Counted from the stretch's first letter, positions 8,618-17,329 are shown. The stretch: 64,000 nucleotides of DNA from Acidimicrobiales bacterium (GCA_035531755.1 DATKSK010000055.1:1-64000); one strand, 5' to 3'. The notes: generated by a model from the sequence alone, not told the origin. Program-made: numbers and translations.

Positions 8618-9058
8618 GTGACACATCCGCTCCCTGAAGCCGAGTATCAAGAGATCTTCCGAAGGGTCCCACGGCTCACCGTGATGATCGTCGTGCGTTC
8701 GGAGCTAGGTGTGTTGCTCGCTCGACGGGCCAGAGGCGCCTGCGCCGGACTGTGGAACCTACCGGGAGGGACGGTGAGGTTTGCTGAGCCGCTTTCAGAG
8801 GCGATCCACCGGGTCGCGCTCGACGAGATCGCCGCGGACGTCGTCATTGACAACCTGCTCGGCTACGTTGAATATCCCAGCCACCTTCGGCAGGGCCTTG
8901 ACTGGCCAGTCGGGATCGTGTTTGACACTCATCTCGATACACGGAAAGGACACGTGTTCTCGACGGTGCCCAACCGACTTGCATGGTTCACCGAGCTACC
9001 CCACGAGATGCATGAGGAAGACAGCAGTTTCCTCCGAACACACCATCTCGCCGACTGA
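8618..9058 (+). CDS. NUDIX hydrolase, GDP-mannose mannosyl hydrolase-like
   Basis: A 146-residue NUDIX-fold protein with GTG start. WNLPGGTVRFAEPLSEAIHR continues into ALDEIAADV, giving a Nudix helix in which the canonical R-E-x-x-E-E-x-G is degenerate (Val replaces the first Glu, Ala the Gly; one Asp and one Glu remain). The relaxed box, the RRVPRLTVMIVV opening and the size resemble GDP-mannose mannosyl hydrolases, which tolerate such changes. A mannose-nucleotide substrate is a guess from this resemblance. The gene is alone in the variable left part of the window. Confidence 0.75.
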   Translation: MTHPLPEAEYQEIFRRVPRLTVMIVVRSELGVLLARRARGACAGLWNLPGGTVRFAEPLSEAIHRVALDEIAADVVIDNLLGYVEYPSHLRQGLDWPVGIVFDTHLDTRKGHVFSTVPNRLAWFTELPHEMHEEDSSFLRTHHLAD

Positions 9059-9130
9059 TCCGTCGGCCGTTACCGGGGTTCGAACATCACCACCCTCCGG
9101 CGATGCGTCCCAGCGGGGCTCAGCAGGCGG

Positions 9131-9988
9131 TCAGCGCCAGTCGGGGTGCAGGCCGCGCTCGTGGGCGACGCGCTGGGCGATGACGGTCGAACCGTTCAGG
9201 GCCGACCGTTCATCGCGTGTGATGCCCCTGCTCCCACCGGCGAGCCACGCCACCACAGCCCCGGGCACCGAGGGCGGCGCCCCCGGGTACCGGCCCGCCA
9301 GGCCCAGCCTCTCCTGGGCGGCGGTCATGCGCTCGGTGAGGACGTACCCCGGGTCGACGTTCACGGCGAAGATGCCCGCCGGGCCGAGCTCCACGGCCAG
9401 GATGCCCGCCACCCGGTGGAAGGCGCCCTTCGTGACGGCGTACCCGAGGCCCCAGCCGCCCTGGCCGGTCGGAGCCGGCGGGTCGGTGGTCGCCACCGCC
9501 GACGTGATGTCGATGATGGTGCCATCCCCCCGCTCGAGCATCCCCGGGAGCACCGACTTGATCAGCACCAGCTGGGACACCACGTTGGCCTCGAGCTTGG
9601 CCTCCACCACCTCGATCTCGAGGTCCAGGAACCGCTCCATGCTCCCGGGCCCCGTGTGCACGGCATTGTTGACCAAGACGTCCACCCGCCCCCACTCCCC
9701 GAGGACGCGCTCGACGGCGGCGAGGAGCGAGGCGCGGTCGAGCAGGTCGGCGCGCATCGCCAGGGCGCGCCCGCCGGCGGCTTCGATCTGCGTGGCGGTG
9801 GTGTCGAGGCTGCCGGGGACGGGGCCGCCCCCGGGGCTCGACTCGTCGAACGCCTCGCCTTCGCGCTGTGTCCTGGCGACGATGGCCACGTCGAACCCTG
9901 CCGCGGCCAGGGCGATGGCAGACGCCCGACCGATGCCCCGGCTGGCGCCGGTGACCAGCGCCACCCGCTTGTCGCGGACCGGCGTCAC
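9131..9988 (-). CDS. Short-chain dehydrogenase/reductase (SDR)
   Basis: A 285-residue NAD(P)-dependent oxidoreductase of the classical SDR type. Cofactor motif TGASRGIG is at residues 13-20, NNAV at about 107-110, catalytic Ser in DITSAV (about 163), and the Y-x3-K pair in YAVTK (Tyr 183, Lys 187). The VALVTGASRGIGRA opening and the RT after the second strand suggest NADP(H) preference. A Pro/Gly-rich insert near residues 50-60 is unusual. The substrate is unknown. It stands alone between a NUDIX gene and whiB on the minus strand. Confidence 0.9.
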   Translation of the reverse strand: MTPVRDKRVALVTGASRGIGRASAIALAAAGFDVAIVARTQREGEAFDESSPGGGPVPGSLDTTATQIEAAGGRALAMRADLLDRASLLAAVERVLGEWGRVDVLVNNAVHTGPGSMERFLDLEIEVVEAKLEANVVSQLVLIKSVLPGMLERGDGTIIDITSAVATTDPPAPTGQGGWGLGYAVTKGAFHRVAGILAVELGPAGIFAVNVDPGYVLTERMTAAQERLGLAGRYPGAPPSVPGAVVAWLAGGSRGITRDERSALNGSTVIAQRVAHERGLHPDWR

Positions 9989-10143
9989 CGCCTCACCGCC
10001 GCTCGATCGCCTCGTGCGCCCACCTGTCCACCCTCCCGGTCAGACCCAGGCGGATGGTACGACGCGCCGGGGTCACCGACCCAGTCGGGCCACCAGCGAC
10101 CATGGGAGCGGCCACCCCGACGGGGTGACCGGGGGCGTCGGGA

Positions 10144-10470
10144 TCAGCGCTCGCCGCGCCGGAGGGAGGAACGCAACCGCCGGCGCTCGCGCTCGTTCGT
10201 ACCGGCCCAGTACCCGACCAGATCGGGAATGGCGAGCGCGTACTTCAGGCACTCGGCGCGAACGGTGCAACGCGCGCACAACTGCTTGGCACGCGCCGTG
10301 GGCGCACCCCGGTCGGGAATGAACATCTCGACACGCTCGCCGCTGCATGCGGCCAGGTTCTGCCACCTGGGGCGCCGAAGGAGCTGGACGACCACCGGCG
10401 AGACGGTGTCCACGTCCGATCCGGCATCGGTCGCGACCGAAGACTCCACGGACATCGCAAGACTGGTCAT
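10144..10470 (-). CDS. WhiB-family Fe-S transcriptional regulator
   Basis: WhiB proteins are actinobacterial regulators that hold a redox-sensitive 4Fe-4S cluster and bind the sigma factor. The four cluster cysteines are visible as AACSG, then LCARCTVRAEC (C-x2-C-x5-C). After them come the turn motif GYWAGT and a basic ERERRRLRSSLRR tail for DNA contact. The open frame extends to 10590, but codons above 10470 are much less GC3-rich and no ribosome binding site is seen, so I place the start at the ATG at 10470 (10455 is also possible). It is divergent from a hypothetical gene. Confidence 0.9.
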   Translation of the reverse strand: MTSLAMSVESSVATDAGSDVDTVSPVVVQLLRRPRWQNLAACSGERVEMFIPDRGAPTARAKQLCARCTVRAECLKYALAIPDLVGYWAGTNERERRRLRSSLRRGER

Positions 10471-10663
10471 GTACCGGCTTTCGGCACTCGGGCACGGCGT
10501 CTTTAGCGGGGTCGCACCGGCAACCACACTCAGTGGGAACGACTCCCTTTGCGCCTTCCATCGACCACGTTCAGCGGTCGCGGTCGCCATTGGGGCCGAC
10601 TTGCCCCCTCACCAGCGAAAATGAACCGCTGGACGCGCATCCCCGGCGATTAGCCTCGTCACT

Positions 10664-11008
10664 GTGAAGGGGGAAGCCGACGACCAGGTGACGCGCGTGG
10701 CGAACAGCATCCTCGCCGCCATCGTCAGGGACGCGACGTTCAAGGGCGCGTCCGGGCCTTTCACGCTCGACGACTTCCTGCGCGCCTGGCTCGAGCACGA
10801 GCCGGAGATGGTCGCGACACTCCCCGACCCACCCGGGACCGCCGACTCGTCGCCCAACCAGCGACGCACCTACTGGTTCTACGAGGGGTGCCACGCCCTG
10901 GAAGAGGGTGCGTGGATCGCCGAGGTCGGCGACGGCAAGTTCGCCATCGCCTCCCTGACGGAGCTGACGGCCCAGATGCTCCACGCCAGGGCCGGGCGGC
11001 CGGACTGA
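10664..11008 (+). CDS. Conserved-looking hypothetical protein
   Basis: A 114-residue soluble protein with GTG start, rich in aromatic and acidic residues (TLDDFLRAWLEHEPEM, TYWFYEGCHALEEGAWIAE). There is no signal peptide, membrane segment or catalytic motif I recognise. Codon usage is strongly GC3-biased like the neighbouring core genes, which supports a real gene. It is divergent from whiB (about 190 bp apart) and precedes a DNA-repair glycosylase gene by about 140 bp. Confidence 0.65.
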   Translation: MKGEADDQVTRVANSILAAIVRDATFKGASGPFTLDDFLRAWLEHEPEMVATLPDPPGTADSSPNQRRTYWFYEGCHALEEGAWIAEVGDGKFAIASLTELTAQMLHARAGRPD

Positions 11009-11145
11009 ACCGGCCCGACCTCGACTGATCGGCCCGAGCCGGGCCGACCGGATCGTCCCGACCGGCCCACTGCACGGGGCCTGCCCGACCTGCCCCATCG
11101 CCAGGGGATGTGACCCGGCACGCTCCCTCGGTACGCTCGCGGTTC

Positions 11146-11838
11146 GTGGAACTTCACCTGAGCCAAGAGCCGGAGGCCGACGCGATTCTGTCGAGCAATC
11201 CCTTCGCCCTGCTCGTCGGCATGGTTCTGGACCAACAGGTCCCGCTCGAATGGGCCTTCGCCGGACCGGCGACGCTCCAGCGACGCCTGGGCAAGGCACT
11301 CGACGCCGGTCGCGTGGCCCGGATGGACCCCGAGGCGCTGGCCGAGGCCTTCTCGTCCAAACCGGCGCTCCATCGCTATCCGGGGTCGATGGCGGGCCGG
11401 GTCCAGGAGCTGTCGAAGATGGTGACCGACCGCTACGGCGGCCGGGCGGAGAGGATCTGGGAGGAGGCGTCCTCCGGTCCCGAGCTGCTGGCGCGCGTGA
11501 AAGAGCTGCCGGGGTTCGGCGAGCAGAAGGCGAAGATCTTCGTCGCCCTCCTGGGTAAGCAACTCGGCGTGCGACCCGAAGGGTGGGAGGCGGTGAGCGA
11601 GCCGTTCAGCGAGCCCGGAAGCTTCCGGTCCGTAGCCGACATCGTCGACCCCGACACCCTCGCTCGGGTGCGCGCCTTCAAGCAGGAGCTGAAGGCGGCC
11701 AACAAGCGACGGACGGCCGACGCCGACGAGGGGTCAGCGGCTCCGAAGACCCCCACGGGGACGAGGGCTTCCACCTCCGCGAAGGCCGCGAAAGCCCGGA
11801 AGACGACGCGGACATCCTCGCGCCCCGGTAACCGCTGA
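11146..11838 (+). CDS. HhH-GPD family base-excision repair protein
   Basis: A predicted DNA glycosylase-like protein of the actinobacterial HhH-GPD subfamily. The N-terminal helical part carries NPFALLVGMVLDQQVPLEWAF. A helix-hairpin-helix follows (LPGFGEQKAKIFVALLG) and binds the DNA backbone. A basic Lys/Ala/Thr-rich tail ends the protein. The longer frame begins at GTG 11110, but the family normally starts just before L-x-Q-x-P-E-A-D, which corresponds to GTG 11146, my choice. The Lys or Asp that defines classical glycosylase chemistry cannot be assigned with certainty, so the exact lesion is unknown. Confidence 0.82.
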   Translation: MELHLSQEPEADAILSSNPFALLVGMVLDQQVPLEWAFAGPATLQRRLGKALDAGRVARMDPEALAEAFSSKPALHRYPGSMAGRVQELSKMVTDRYGGRAERIWEEASSGPELLARVKELPGFGEQKAKIFVALLGKQLGVRPEGWEAVSEPFSEPGSFRSVADIVDPDTLARVRAFKQELKAANKRRTADADEGSAAPKTPTGTRASTSAKAAKARKTTRTSSRPGNR

Positions 11839-11868
11839 GCGCCGGTAGCCGTTGAGCGCCGGCACCTG

Positions 11869-12630
11869 GTGAGCCCGGGCACTGCGGCGGACCTATCGGG
11901 TCGTCGCCTCTATCTCTGCACCCCCGACCGACCCGATCTCGCCTCGTTCCTCGATCGCTGTATTGCCGGCGGCGTGGACGTCGTGCAGCTGCGGGACAAG
12001 CGCCTCGACGCGCGCACGCTCGTCGAGCGCGCCGCCGTCGCCACCCGGGTCTGCGCGGGCCACGGCGTGCCGTTCGTCCTCAACGACCGGCCCGACCTGG
12101 CGCTCGACGCCGGTGCCGACGGTGTCCACGTCGGCCAGGACGACGCATCCCCGGCCCTCGCCCGCCGGATCCTCGGGCCGGACGCGGTGGTCGGGCTCTC
12201 CACCCACGCGCCGCGCCAGCTCGAACGGAGCACGGCGGAACCGGTCGACTACGTCTCGGCAGGCCCCGTGGTCCCAACCCCGACGAAGCCAGGGAGGCCG
12301 GGCACGGGCGCCGAGTACGTGGCCTTCGCCGTGGCGCACACACAGCGGCCGGTGTTCGTGACAGGCGGGGTCACGCCCGACACCGTCCCGTCGCTGGCGG
12401 CCGCCGGTGCCCGCCACTTCGTCGTCGTGCGCTACCTGACGGAGTCCGATGACCCCCGCAGTGCTGCCGCCCGACTCCGGGCCGCCATCGACAAGTCGCT
12501 CGACGGTTCACCCGGCACGGCCCCCGACGAGCACCCCCGCGAGCACCCCGACGAGCACCACGAGCACCCTCACGAGCACCCCGACGAGTTCCACGAGCGC
12601 CAAGGCGGGGGCCGGCGGGGCGAGCGGTAG
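11869..12630 (+). CDS. thiE: Thiamine-phosphate synthase with a His-rich tail
   Basis: ThiE joins hydroxymethylpyrimidine diphosphate and thiazole phosphate to make thiamine phosphate in the cytoplasm. TIM-barrel landmarks are all present: VVQLRDKRLD, VLNDRPDLALDAGADGVHVG, GPVVPTPTKPG and VTGGVTPDTV. The GTG start lies about 30 bases after the glycosylase gene. After the enzyme ends (about residue 215), a tail of about 38 residues carries eight His among Asp, Glu and Pro in EHPDEHHEHPHEHPDE. It looks like a metal-binding extension and is absent from ordinary ThiE. No TPP riboswitch fits in the short gap upstream. Confidence 0.9.
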   Translation: MSPGTAADLSGRRLYLCTPDRPDLASFLDRCIAGGVDVVQLRDKRLDARTLVERAAVATRVCAGHGVPFVLNDRPDLALDAGADGVHVGQDDASPALARRILGPDAVVGLSTHAPRQLERSTAEPVDYVSAGPVVPTPTKPGRPGTGAEYVAFAVAHTQRPVFVTGGVTPDTVPSLAAAGARHFVVVRYLTESDDPRSAAARLRAAIDKSLDGSPGTAPDEHPREHPDEHHEHPHEHPDEFHERQGGGRRGER

Positions 12631-12671
12631 GGGCAAGGGGCAGGGGCAGGGCAAGTCGCCGCGGACGCCGG

Positions 12672-13490
12672 TCAGGGGCCCTGACGCTCGAGCCATCCCG
12701 CCAGCAGGGCGACCGCCCGCGGGTCGGCACGCAGACGATGGCCCGCTCCCTGCAGGACACGGAGCTCCGCGCTCGGCGAGGCGGCGTCGGCGAGCACCCG
12801 GCTGTCGGCCACGGGCACCTCTTCGTCCTCGGCGCCGTGGACCACGAGGAGCGGGCGCGGGGGCAGGGCGGCCGCGGCCTCGCCGGGGTGCAGGGACGTG
12901 AACGCCTCGCTCCAGGCGCGCCGGTCCGACGGGAAGCCCGGCGACCGGATGACACCGACGCGCCGCGAGTACTCGATCATGCCCCCGACATCCTGCGCCC
13001 AGTCGGAGAACGTGGCGGGCGACCCGAAACACGCGGCCCCACGGACACGGGTGTCCTCCGACGCCACGCACAGGCCCAAGGCACCCCCGGTGCCGAATCC
13101 GACGACCCAGACCCCACCCCGGCCGAGCTCGGCACCGTGGGCGACCAGGGCGCGGAGATCCTCGTACCAGCCGGCGAGCGAGAAGTCGCCCACGGACGCG
13201 CCGACGCCGCGCAGGCACCCGACGAGGACCCGCCAGTCGGTCTCCAGCGCCAGGCGGTCGGCCAGGGCGGGCAGGTTGGCCGCCACCCGTTCGGCCGAGT
13301 CCTGACCGACCGGGAAGCCGTGGCACATGACGAGCACGTTCGCCTGCGACCCCCGGGTCGACGTGCCCTGAGAGAGATGGACCGCCAACGGGCCCGCCGG
13401 CCCTTCGATCCGGTCCCACGCAGCCGGCACCGTCCGCTCCCGAGTCCCGCCCGCCCGCTCGACGGCGCTCAGGGCCGCCGGAGGCGCCAC
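12672..13490 (-). CDS. Alpha/beta-hydrolase-fold protein without nucleophile serine
   Basis: A 272-residue alpha/beta hydrolase fold. It has an oxyanion-side MCHGFP (about residues 55-60), a nucleophile-elbow strand, a late acidic loop VVHGAEDEEVP and a final GAGHRL histidine. The elbow, normally G-x-S-x-G, reads G-F-G-T-G (residues 131-135), so the catalytic Ser is Gly 133. Acid and His remain. A single base change separates the GGC codon from Ser AGC. The protein may be a non-enzymatic binding protein or recently inactivated. It is convergent with thiE, 41 bp apart. Confidence 0.8.
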   Translation of the reverse strand: MAPPAALSAVERAGGTRERTVPAAWDRIEGPAGPLAVHLSQGTSTRGSQANVLVMCHGFPVGQDSAERVAANLPALADRLALETDWRVLVGCLRGVGASVGDFSLAGWYEDLRALVAHGAELGRGGVWVVGFGTGGALGLCVASEDTRVRGAACFGSPATFSDWAQDVGGMIEYSRRVGVIRSPGFPSDRRAWSEAFTSLHPGEAAAALPPRPLLVVHGAEDEEVPVADSRVLADAASPSAELRVLQGAGHRLRADPRAVALLAGWLERQGP

Positions 13491-13554
13491 GCGCGGCGAC
13501 TGCCGTCGTACGCGTGTCGCGGGGCGTGTGTGGCGCGGCCGAGGACAGACGTCG

Positions 13555-13644
13555 GACCACGAAGAGCTGAACGACCACGAAGAGCTGAACGACCGCGCCG
13601 GGCTGAACCGCCGGGAGGGGCTGATCGATCGGGAAGGACCGGTG
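13555..13644. repeat. 18-bp tandem repeat, about 5 units
   Basis: Two perfect 18-bp copies (13555-13572 and 13573-13590, GACCACGAAGAGCTGAAC) are followed by three decaying copies to 13644. The repeats fill a gap of about 250 bp between the hydrolase and acyl-CoA dehydrogenase genes that otherwise holds nothing I can identify. The unit is a multiple of three although no gene is evident here. Confidence 0.85.
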
Positions 13645-13747
13645 ACAGGGCGTCATCCACGGCGTCAGTATTCCGCACCGACCATGCGAGACGGCGCCCA
13701 GCGGGTGCCCGCCGGCGCGGCGGGCTCGAGCTTTGGCCGGGGATCTC

Positions 13748-14863
13748 CTAGATCCCGATTCGCTGGGCCAGGAGCTCGCGGTGGTAGCTGGGGTCGCCGA
13801 GCATGAGCTCCGACGACTTGGCCCGCTTGAAGTAGAGGTGGGCGTCGTGCTCCCACGTGAACCCGATTCCCCCATGGATCTGGATGTTCTCGGCGGCAGC
13901 GTGGAAGTAGGCCTCCGAGCAGTACGATTTCGCCAGGCTCGCCACGACCGGTAGCTCCTCGGAGTCCTCGGCGGCCGCCCATCCCGCGTAATAAGCGGCC
14001 GACTTCGCCGACTCCACCTCGAGCAGCATGTCGGCACACTTGTGCTTGATGGCCTGGAACGAGCCGATCGGGCGACCGAACTGGATCCGCGTCTTGGCGT
14101 ACTCGACGGCCATGTCGAGGCAGCGCTGCGCGCCGCCGACCTGCTCGGCGGCGAGGGCCACGGCCGCCAGGTCGAGGGTGCGGGAGAGCGCGGCCGCCGC
14201 CCCGCCCTCCTCGCCCACGAGCCGGGCGGGTGTGGAGGAGAATTCGATCCGCGCCTGCTTGCGGGTCTGGTCCATGGTGGCCAGGGGTGTCGCCGTCATC
14301 CCGGCGGCGCCACCCTCGACGGCGAAGAGGCCCACTCCCTTGCCGGTGCGGGCCGCCACGATGACGAGATTGGCGTTGTGCCCGTCGATCACGAACATCT
14401 TGTGTCCGTCGAGCGTCCACTCCCCGCCGGCGCCCGCGGCGGCCAGGGTGATCCCGTCGGCGTCCCAGCGCCCGCTGTCCTCGGTGAGCGCCAGGGTGGC
14501 GATCGTCTCACCCGACGCGATCCCCGGCAGGAGGTCCTTCTTCGCCGACTCGTCACCGCTCGACAGGAGGGCGTTGGCGGCGAGGGCCACGGTCGAGAAG
14601 TACGGCGAGCACAGCAGTGCCCCACCCATCTCCTCGAAGACCACCGTGAGCTCGACGTAGCCGAAGCCGGCGCCGCCGTACTCCTCGGGGATGGCCAGCG
14701 CCTGCAGGCCGAGCTGGTTCGCCATCTGGTCCCAGACCGCCGGGTCGTATCCTTCGGTCGTCTCCATGAGGCGCCGAACCTCGGAGATGGGCGACTTGTC
14801 CTCGAGGAAACGTCGCACCGAGCGCCGCAGTTCCTCCTGCTCCTCGCTGAAGGCGAAGTTCAT
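13748..14863 (-). CDS. Acyl-CoA dehydrogenase
   Basis: A 371-residue FAD-dependent acyl-CoA dehydrogenase. It starts MNFAFSEEQEELRRSVRRFL at 14863; a longer frame to 15007 is not supported. FAD and substrate regions include PEEYGGAGFG, a middle beta domain with LALTEDSGRW, and the C-terminal helical signature RIQFGRPIGSFQAIKH and IQIHGGIGFTWEHDAHLYFKR. The C-terminal part carries Glu in the WEHD stretch, near the position of the usual base. It belongs to the large actinobacterial paralogue group used for fatty acid or steroid side-chain oxidation; specificity is unknown. A second family member lies at 18522. Confidence 0.92.
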   Translation of the reverse strand: MNFAFSEEQEELRRSVRRFLEDKSPISEVRRLMETTEGYDPAVWDQMANQLGLQALAIPEEYGGAGFGYVELTVVFEEMGGALLCSPYFSTVALAANALLSSGDESAKKDLLPGIASGETIATLALTEDSGRWDADGITLAAAGAGGEWTLDGHKMFVIDGHNANLVIVAARTGKGVGLFAVEGGAAGMTATPLATMDQTRKQARIEFSSTPARLVGEEGGAAAALSRTLDLAAVALAAEQVGGAQRCLDMAVEYAKTRIQFGRPIGSFQAIKHKCADMLLEVESAKSAAYYAGWAAAEDSEELPVVASLAKSYCSEAYFHAAAENIQIHGGIGFTWEHDAHLYFKRAKSSELMLGDPSYHRELLAQRIGI

Positions 14864-15246
14864 GACTCTTGGGTCCCCCTCGTCGCGTCCTCGGGAAGGC
14901 TCACCTGGTGCCGATCGGCGGGCCCGATGCCGCCGGGCCGTGCCTCGGGCGGCGTGCCACCCGTGCACGTCGCTGTGGCCACTGTCGCCCGGTTGTCTAC
15001 CAGACACCGAGAGTTGTTGACCAATGAGTCAAGAACGCCCGGGCGAGCGAACGGGGCAGGACGCGGACCAGGCCGAGGAGACACCGCAGGTGGTCCTGAG
15101 TACTGTCGGAGCCCGGCGGCAGTGCCCGCGCCGCCCACCCGACGGTCGTGTCGACCCGTCGGGGCGCACCGTCGGGCGGGACACCCCGCCCGGACACCCG
15201 TCGGTGCGCCGACACCCGTCGGTGCGCCGACACCCGAGGAGGAACG
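14864..15246. other. About 380-bp intergenic region with promoters and a tandem repeat
   Basis: This gap lies between two divergent genes (acyl-CoA dehydrogenase on minus, MBL hydrolase on plus). It should contain both promoters, but no clear -35/-10 pair stands out. Its right end is occupied by an 18-bp tandem repeat that runs into the ribosome binding site of the hydrolase gene. Confidence 0.5.
15193..15236. repeat. 18-bp tandem repeat, 2.4 units, next to a ribosome binding site
   Basis: GACACCCGTCGGTGCGCC occurs at 15193-15210 and 15211-15228, then a partial third copy to 15236. The repeat abuts the GAGGAGGA ribosome binding site of the following gene, so it lies in that gene's 5' untranslated region. 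Confidence 0.85.
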
Positions 15247-15852
15247 ATGCTCCACTACGAGGACGGCCTGCTCGAGGTCCACATGGTCGTGGTGGGCCCC
15301 GTGGAGAACAACGTCTACGTCATCCGCAGCAAGCAGACGGGCGACGCCGTGCTGATCGACGCCGCCAACGAGCACGAGTTGCTCCTGGAGATGTGCCGGG
15401 ACCTGGGGGTCCGCAAGGTCATCGAGACCCACGGCCACTGGGACCACATCCAGGCGGTGCCGGCGGTGCGCGACGCCGGCTACGAGGTCGCCGTGACGGC
15501 GGCGGACGCCGAGATGCTCCCCTCCTACGACCTGATCCTCGAGGACGACTCGGTGATCGAGATCGGCGACCTGCGGATACGGACCATCGCCACACCCGGG
15601 CACACACCGGGGTCCATGTGCTTCACGGTCGAGGGGACGACCCTGCTGTTCAGCGGCGACACCCTGTTCCCGGGAGGGCCGGGAAACACCACGTTCCCGG
15701 GCGGGGACTTCCCGACCATCATCCAATCGATCGAGGACCGCCTCTTCCGCCGCTTCGGGCCGGACACGCTCGTGCTCCCCGGTCACGGCGCCGACACCAC
15801 GATCGGCACCGAGACGCCCCATCTGCAGGAGTGGGTCGACCGCGGCTGGTGA
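15247..15852 (+). CDS. MBL-fold metallohydrolase, glyoxalase II-like
   Basis: A 201-residue metallo-beta-lactamase-fold hydrolase with a strong site (GAGGAGGA four bases before the ATG). The metal motif THGHWDH (H-x-H-x-D-H) binds two metals. Later ligands sit in TPGHTPGSM, FSGDTLF and the final LPGHG. Length and ligand order match the small glyoxalase II-like group that hydrolyses thioesters or phosphate esters; the true substrate is unknown. The plus-strand gene is followed by about 130 bp of degenerate repeats (GGTGAGTCG-like), then the convergent glutamate dehydrogenase-like gene. Confidence 0.9.
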   Translation: MLHYEDGLLEVHMVVVGPVENNVYVIRSKQTGDAVLIDAANEHELLLEMCRDLGVRKVIETHGHWDHIQAVPAVRDAGYEVAVTAADAEMLPSYDLILEDDSVIEIGDLRIRTIATPGHTPGSMCFTVEGTTLLFSGDTLFPGGPGNTTFPGGDFPTIIQSIEDRLFRRFGPDTLVLPGHGADTTIGTETPHLQEWVDRGW

Positions 15853-15982
15853 GTCGCCCGGCCCTGGTGAGTCGACCCCGCGGCTGGTGGGTCCACCGGC
15901 CCTGGTGAGCAGTCGCTGTCGGTCCCGGGCCCGGCGAGGCGCCCCGGGCCCGACGATCGGGTGGCCCGGGGAACCGGCCGGT

Positions 15983-17329
15983 TCAGGGGAACAAGCCCCT
16001 TGCCGTGATCGCTCCGGCCAGTCGCTCCACCGCCACCACCCCCGCCGCCCGGCGCATCGTGACCCCGAGGTCGGTGGAGCGTGCCCACACGTCGGTGAAG
16101 GCGTCGTCCATGGTCCGGGCGAGGCGCGCCGCCACGACCTCCTCGTCCCAGGCGTAGCCCTGGCGCGACTGCGCCCATTCGAAGTACGACGCCGTCACGC
16201 CGCCGGCGTTGGCCAGGATGTCGGGGACCACGGTGATCCCCCGCTCGGCGAGCACCCTGTCCCCTCCGGGGGTCGTGGGCCCGTTGGCCGCCTCGACGAC
16301 CACCTTGGCATCAATCGCCCGCGCCGCGTCCTCGTCGATGCACCCCTCGAGTGCGGCGGGCACGACGAGCTCGGCCTCGACGGCCCACAGGTCCGTGGCG
16401 GAGACCTCGTGGCCGCCTTCGAAGCCCACGACCGAACCCGACGATGCCACGTGCGCCGACAGCATGCTCAGATCGAGACCGCCGGGGTTGTACACCGCGC
16501 CCCCGACGTCGGCCACCGCCACGACCCGCATCCCCGCCGAGGACAGCAGGAATGCGAGCGGCCCGCCCACCTTGCCGAACCCCTGCACCACCGCACGTGC
16601 GCCGGGGATCACCATGTCCCTGGCAGCGAAGACGGCGCGCACGCATCGCACGACACCGGAGGCGGTGGCACCGGTGTGCAGACGCATGCCCCCCACCGCC
16701 AACGGCTTGCCCGTCACCACCCCGGGTAGCGAGCGGCCCTGGAGCATGTCGAGCGTGTCGAGCAGCCAGGCCATGACGCGCTCGTCGGTGTTGACGTCGG
16801 GGGCCGGGATGTCGCGATCGGGGCCGAGCAGGGGGGCGATCTCGAACGTGTACCGGCGGGTGAGCCGCTCGAGCTCTGCGTCGGACAATTGGTGCGGGTC
16901 GCAGCGCACGCCACCCTTGCCGCCGCCGAAGGGGATGTTGACCACCGCCGTCTTGAGCGTCATGTCGGCCGCCAGGGCGGCGACCTCCCCCGCCTGCAGG
17001 TCGGGATGGAAGCGGATCCCACCCTTGGCGGGCCCCCGGGCCGTGTTGTGGTGGATCCGCCACCCCACGAACACCTCGACGTGGCCGTCGTCCTTGCGGA
17101 TGGGAACGGCGACCTCGAGGACCCGGTCGGGGAGCTGGAGGAGGCGGTGGACGTCGGGATCGAGCCCGGCCAGCCCGGCGGCGTCCTCGATCCGCTCGAG
17201 CACCGCCGCCCACGGGTCGTAGCGGCCCCGGGGCACCGGGGGCGCCGCTGCCGCGTCGGCGGCCTCAGCGGTGGGCGGGCTCTCGGCCGTCTCCTGGGGG
17301 CCGGGCGGCGGCGCGGCCTCCGCGGTCAT
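15983..17329 (-). CDS. Glu/Leu/Phe/Val-family (glutamate-type) dehydrogenase
   Basis: A 448-residue NAD(P)-dependent amino-acid dehydrogenase. The substrate domain carries GGIRFHPDLQAGEV and NIPFGGGKGGV with the catalytic Lys. The APDVNTDERVMAWLLD loop and the nucleotide domain VVQGFGKVGG are typical of glutamate dehydrogenases, which interconvert glutamate and 2-oxoglutarate. The ATG at 17329 overlaps the stop codon of the upstream DMT transporter gene (ATGA), indicating translational coupling. An alternative ATG at 17341 is less likely. A Pro/Ala-rich N-terminal extension of about 30 residues precedes the fold. Coupling to a transporter hints at handling of an imported or exported amino compound. 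Confidence 0.92.
   Translation of the reverse strand: MTAEAAPPPGPQETAESPPTAEAADAAAAPPVPRGRYDPWAAVLERIEDAAGLAGLDPDVHRLLQLPDRVLEVAVPIRKDDGHVEVFVGWRIHHNTARGPAKGGIRFHPDLQAGEVAALAADMTLKTAVVNIPFGGGKGGVRCDPHQLSDAELERLTRRYTFEIAPLLGPDRDIPAPDVNTDERVMAWLLDTLDMLQGRSLPGVVTGKPLAVGGMRLHTGATASGVVRCVRAVFAARDMVIPGARAVVQGFGKVGGPLAFLLSSAGMRVVAVADVGGAVYNPGGLDLSMLSAHVASSGSVVGFEGGHEVSATDLWAVEAELVVPAALEGCIDEDAARAIDAKVVVEAANGPTTPGGDRVLAERGITVVPDILANAGGVTASYFEWAQSRQGYAWDEEVVAARLARTMDDAFTDVWARSTDLGVTMRRAAGVVAVERLAGAITARGLFP

Noticed and set aside
11839-11868. TPP riboswitch before thiE
   Set aside because: Only about 30 bp separate the upstream gene from thiE, too short for the aptamer.
13555-15236. CRISPR array
   Set aside because: The repeats are directly adjacent without spacers and only 18 bp long.
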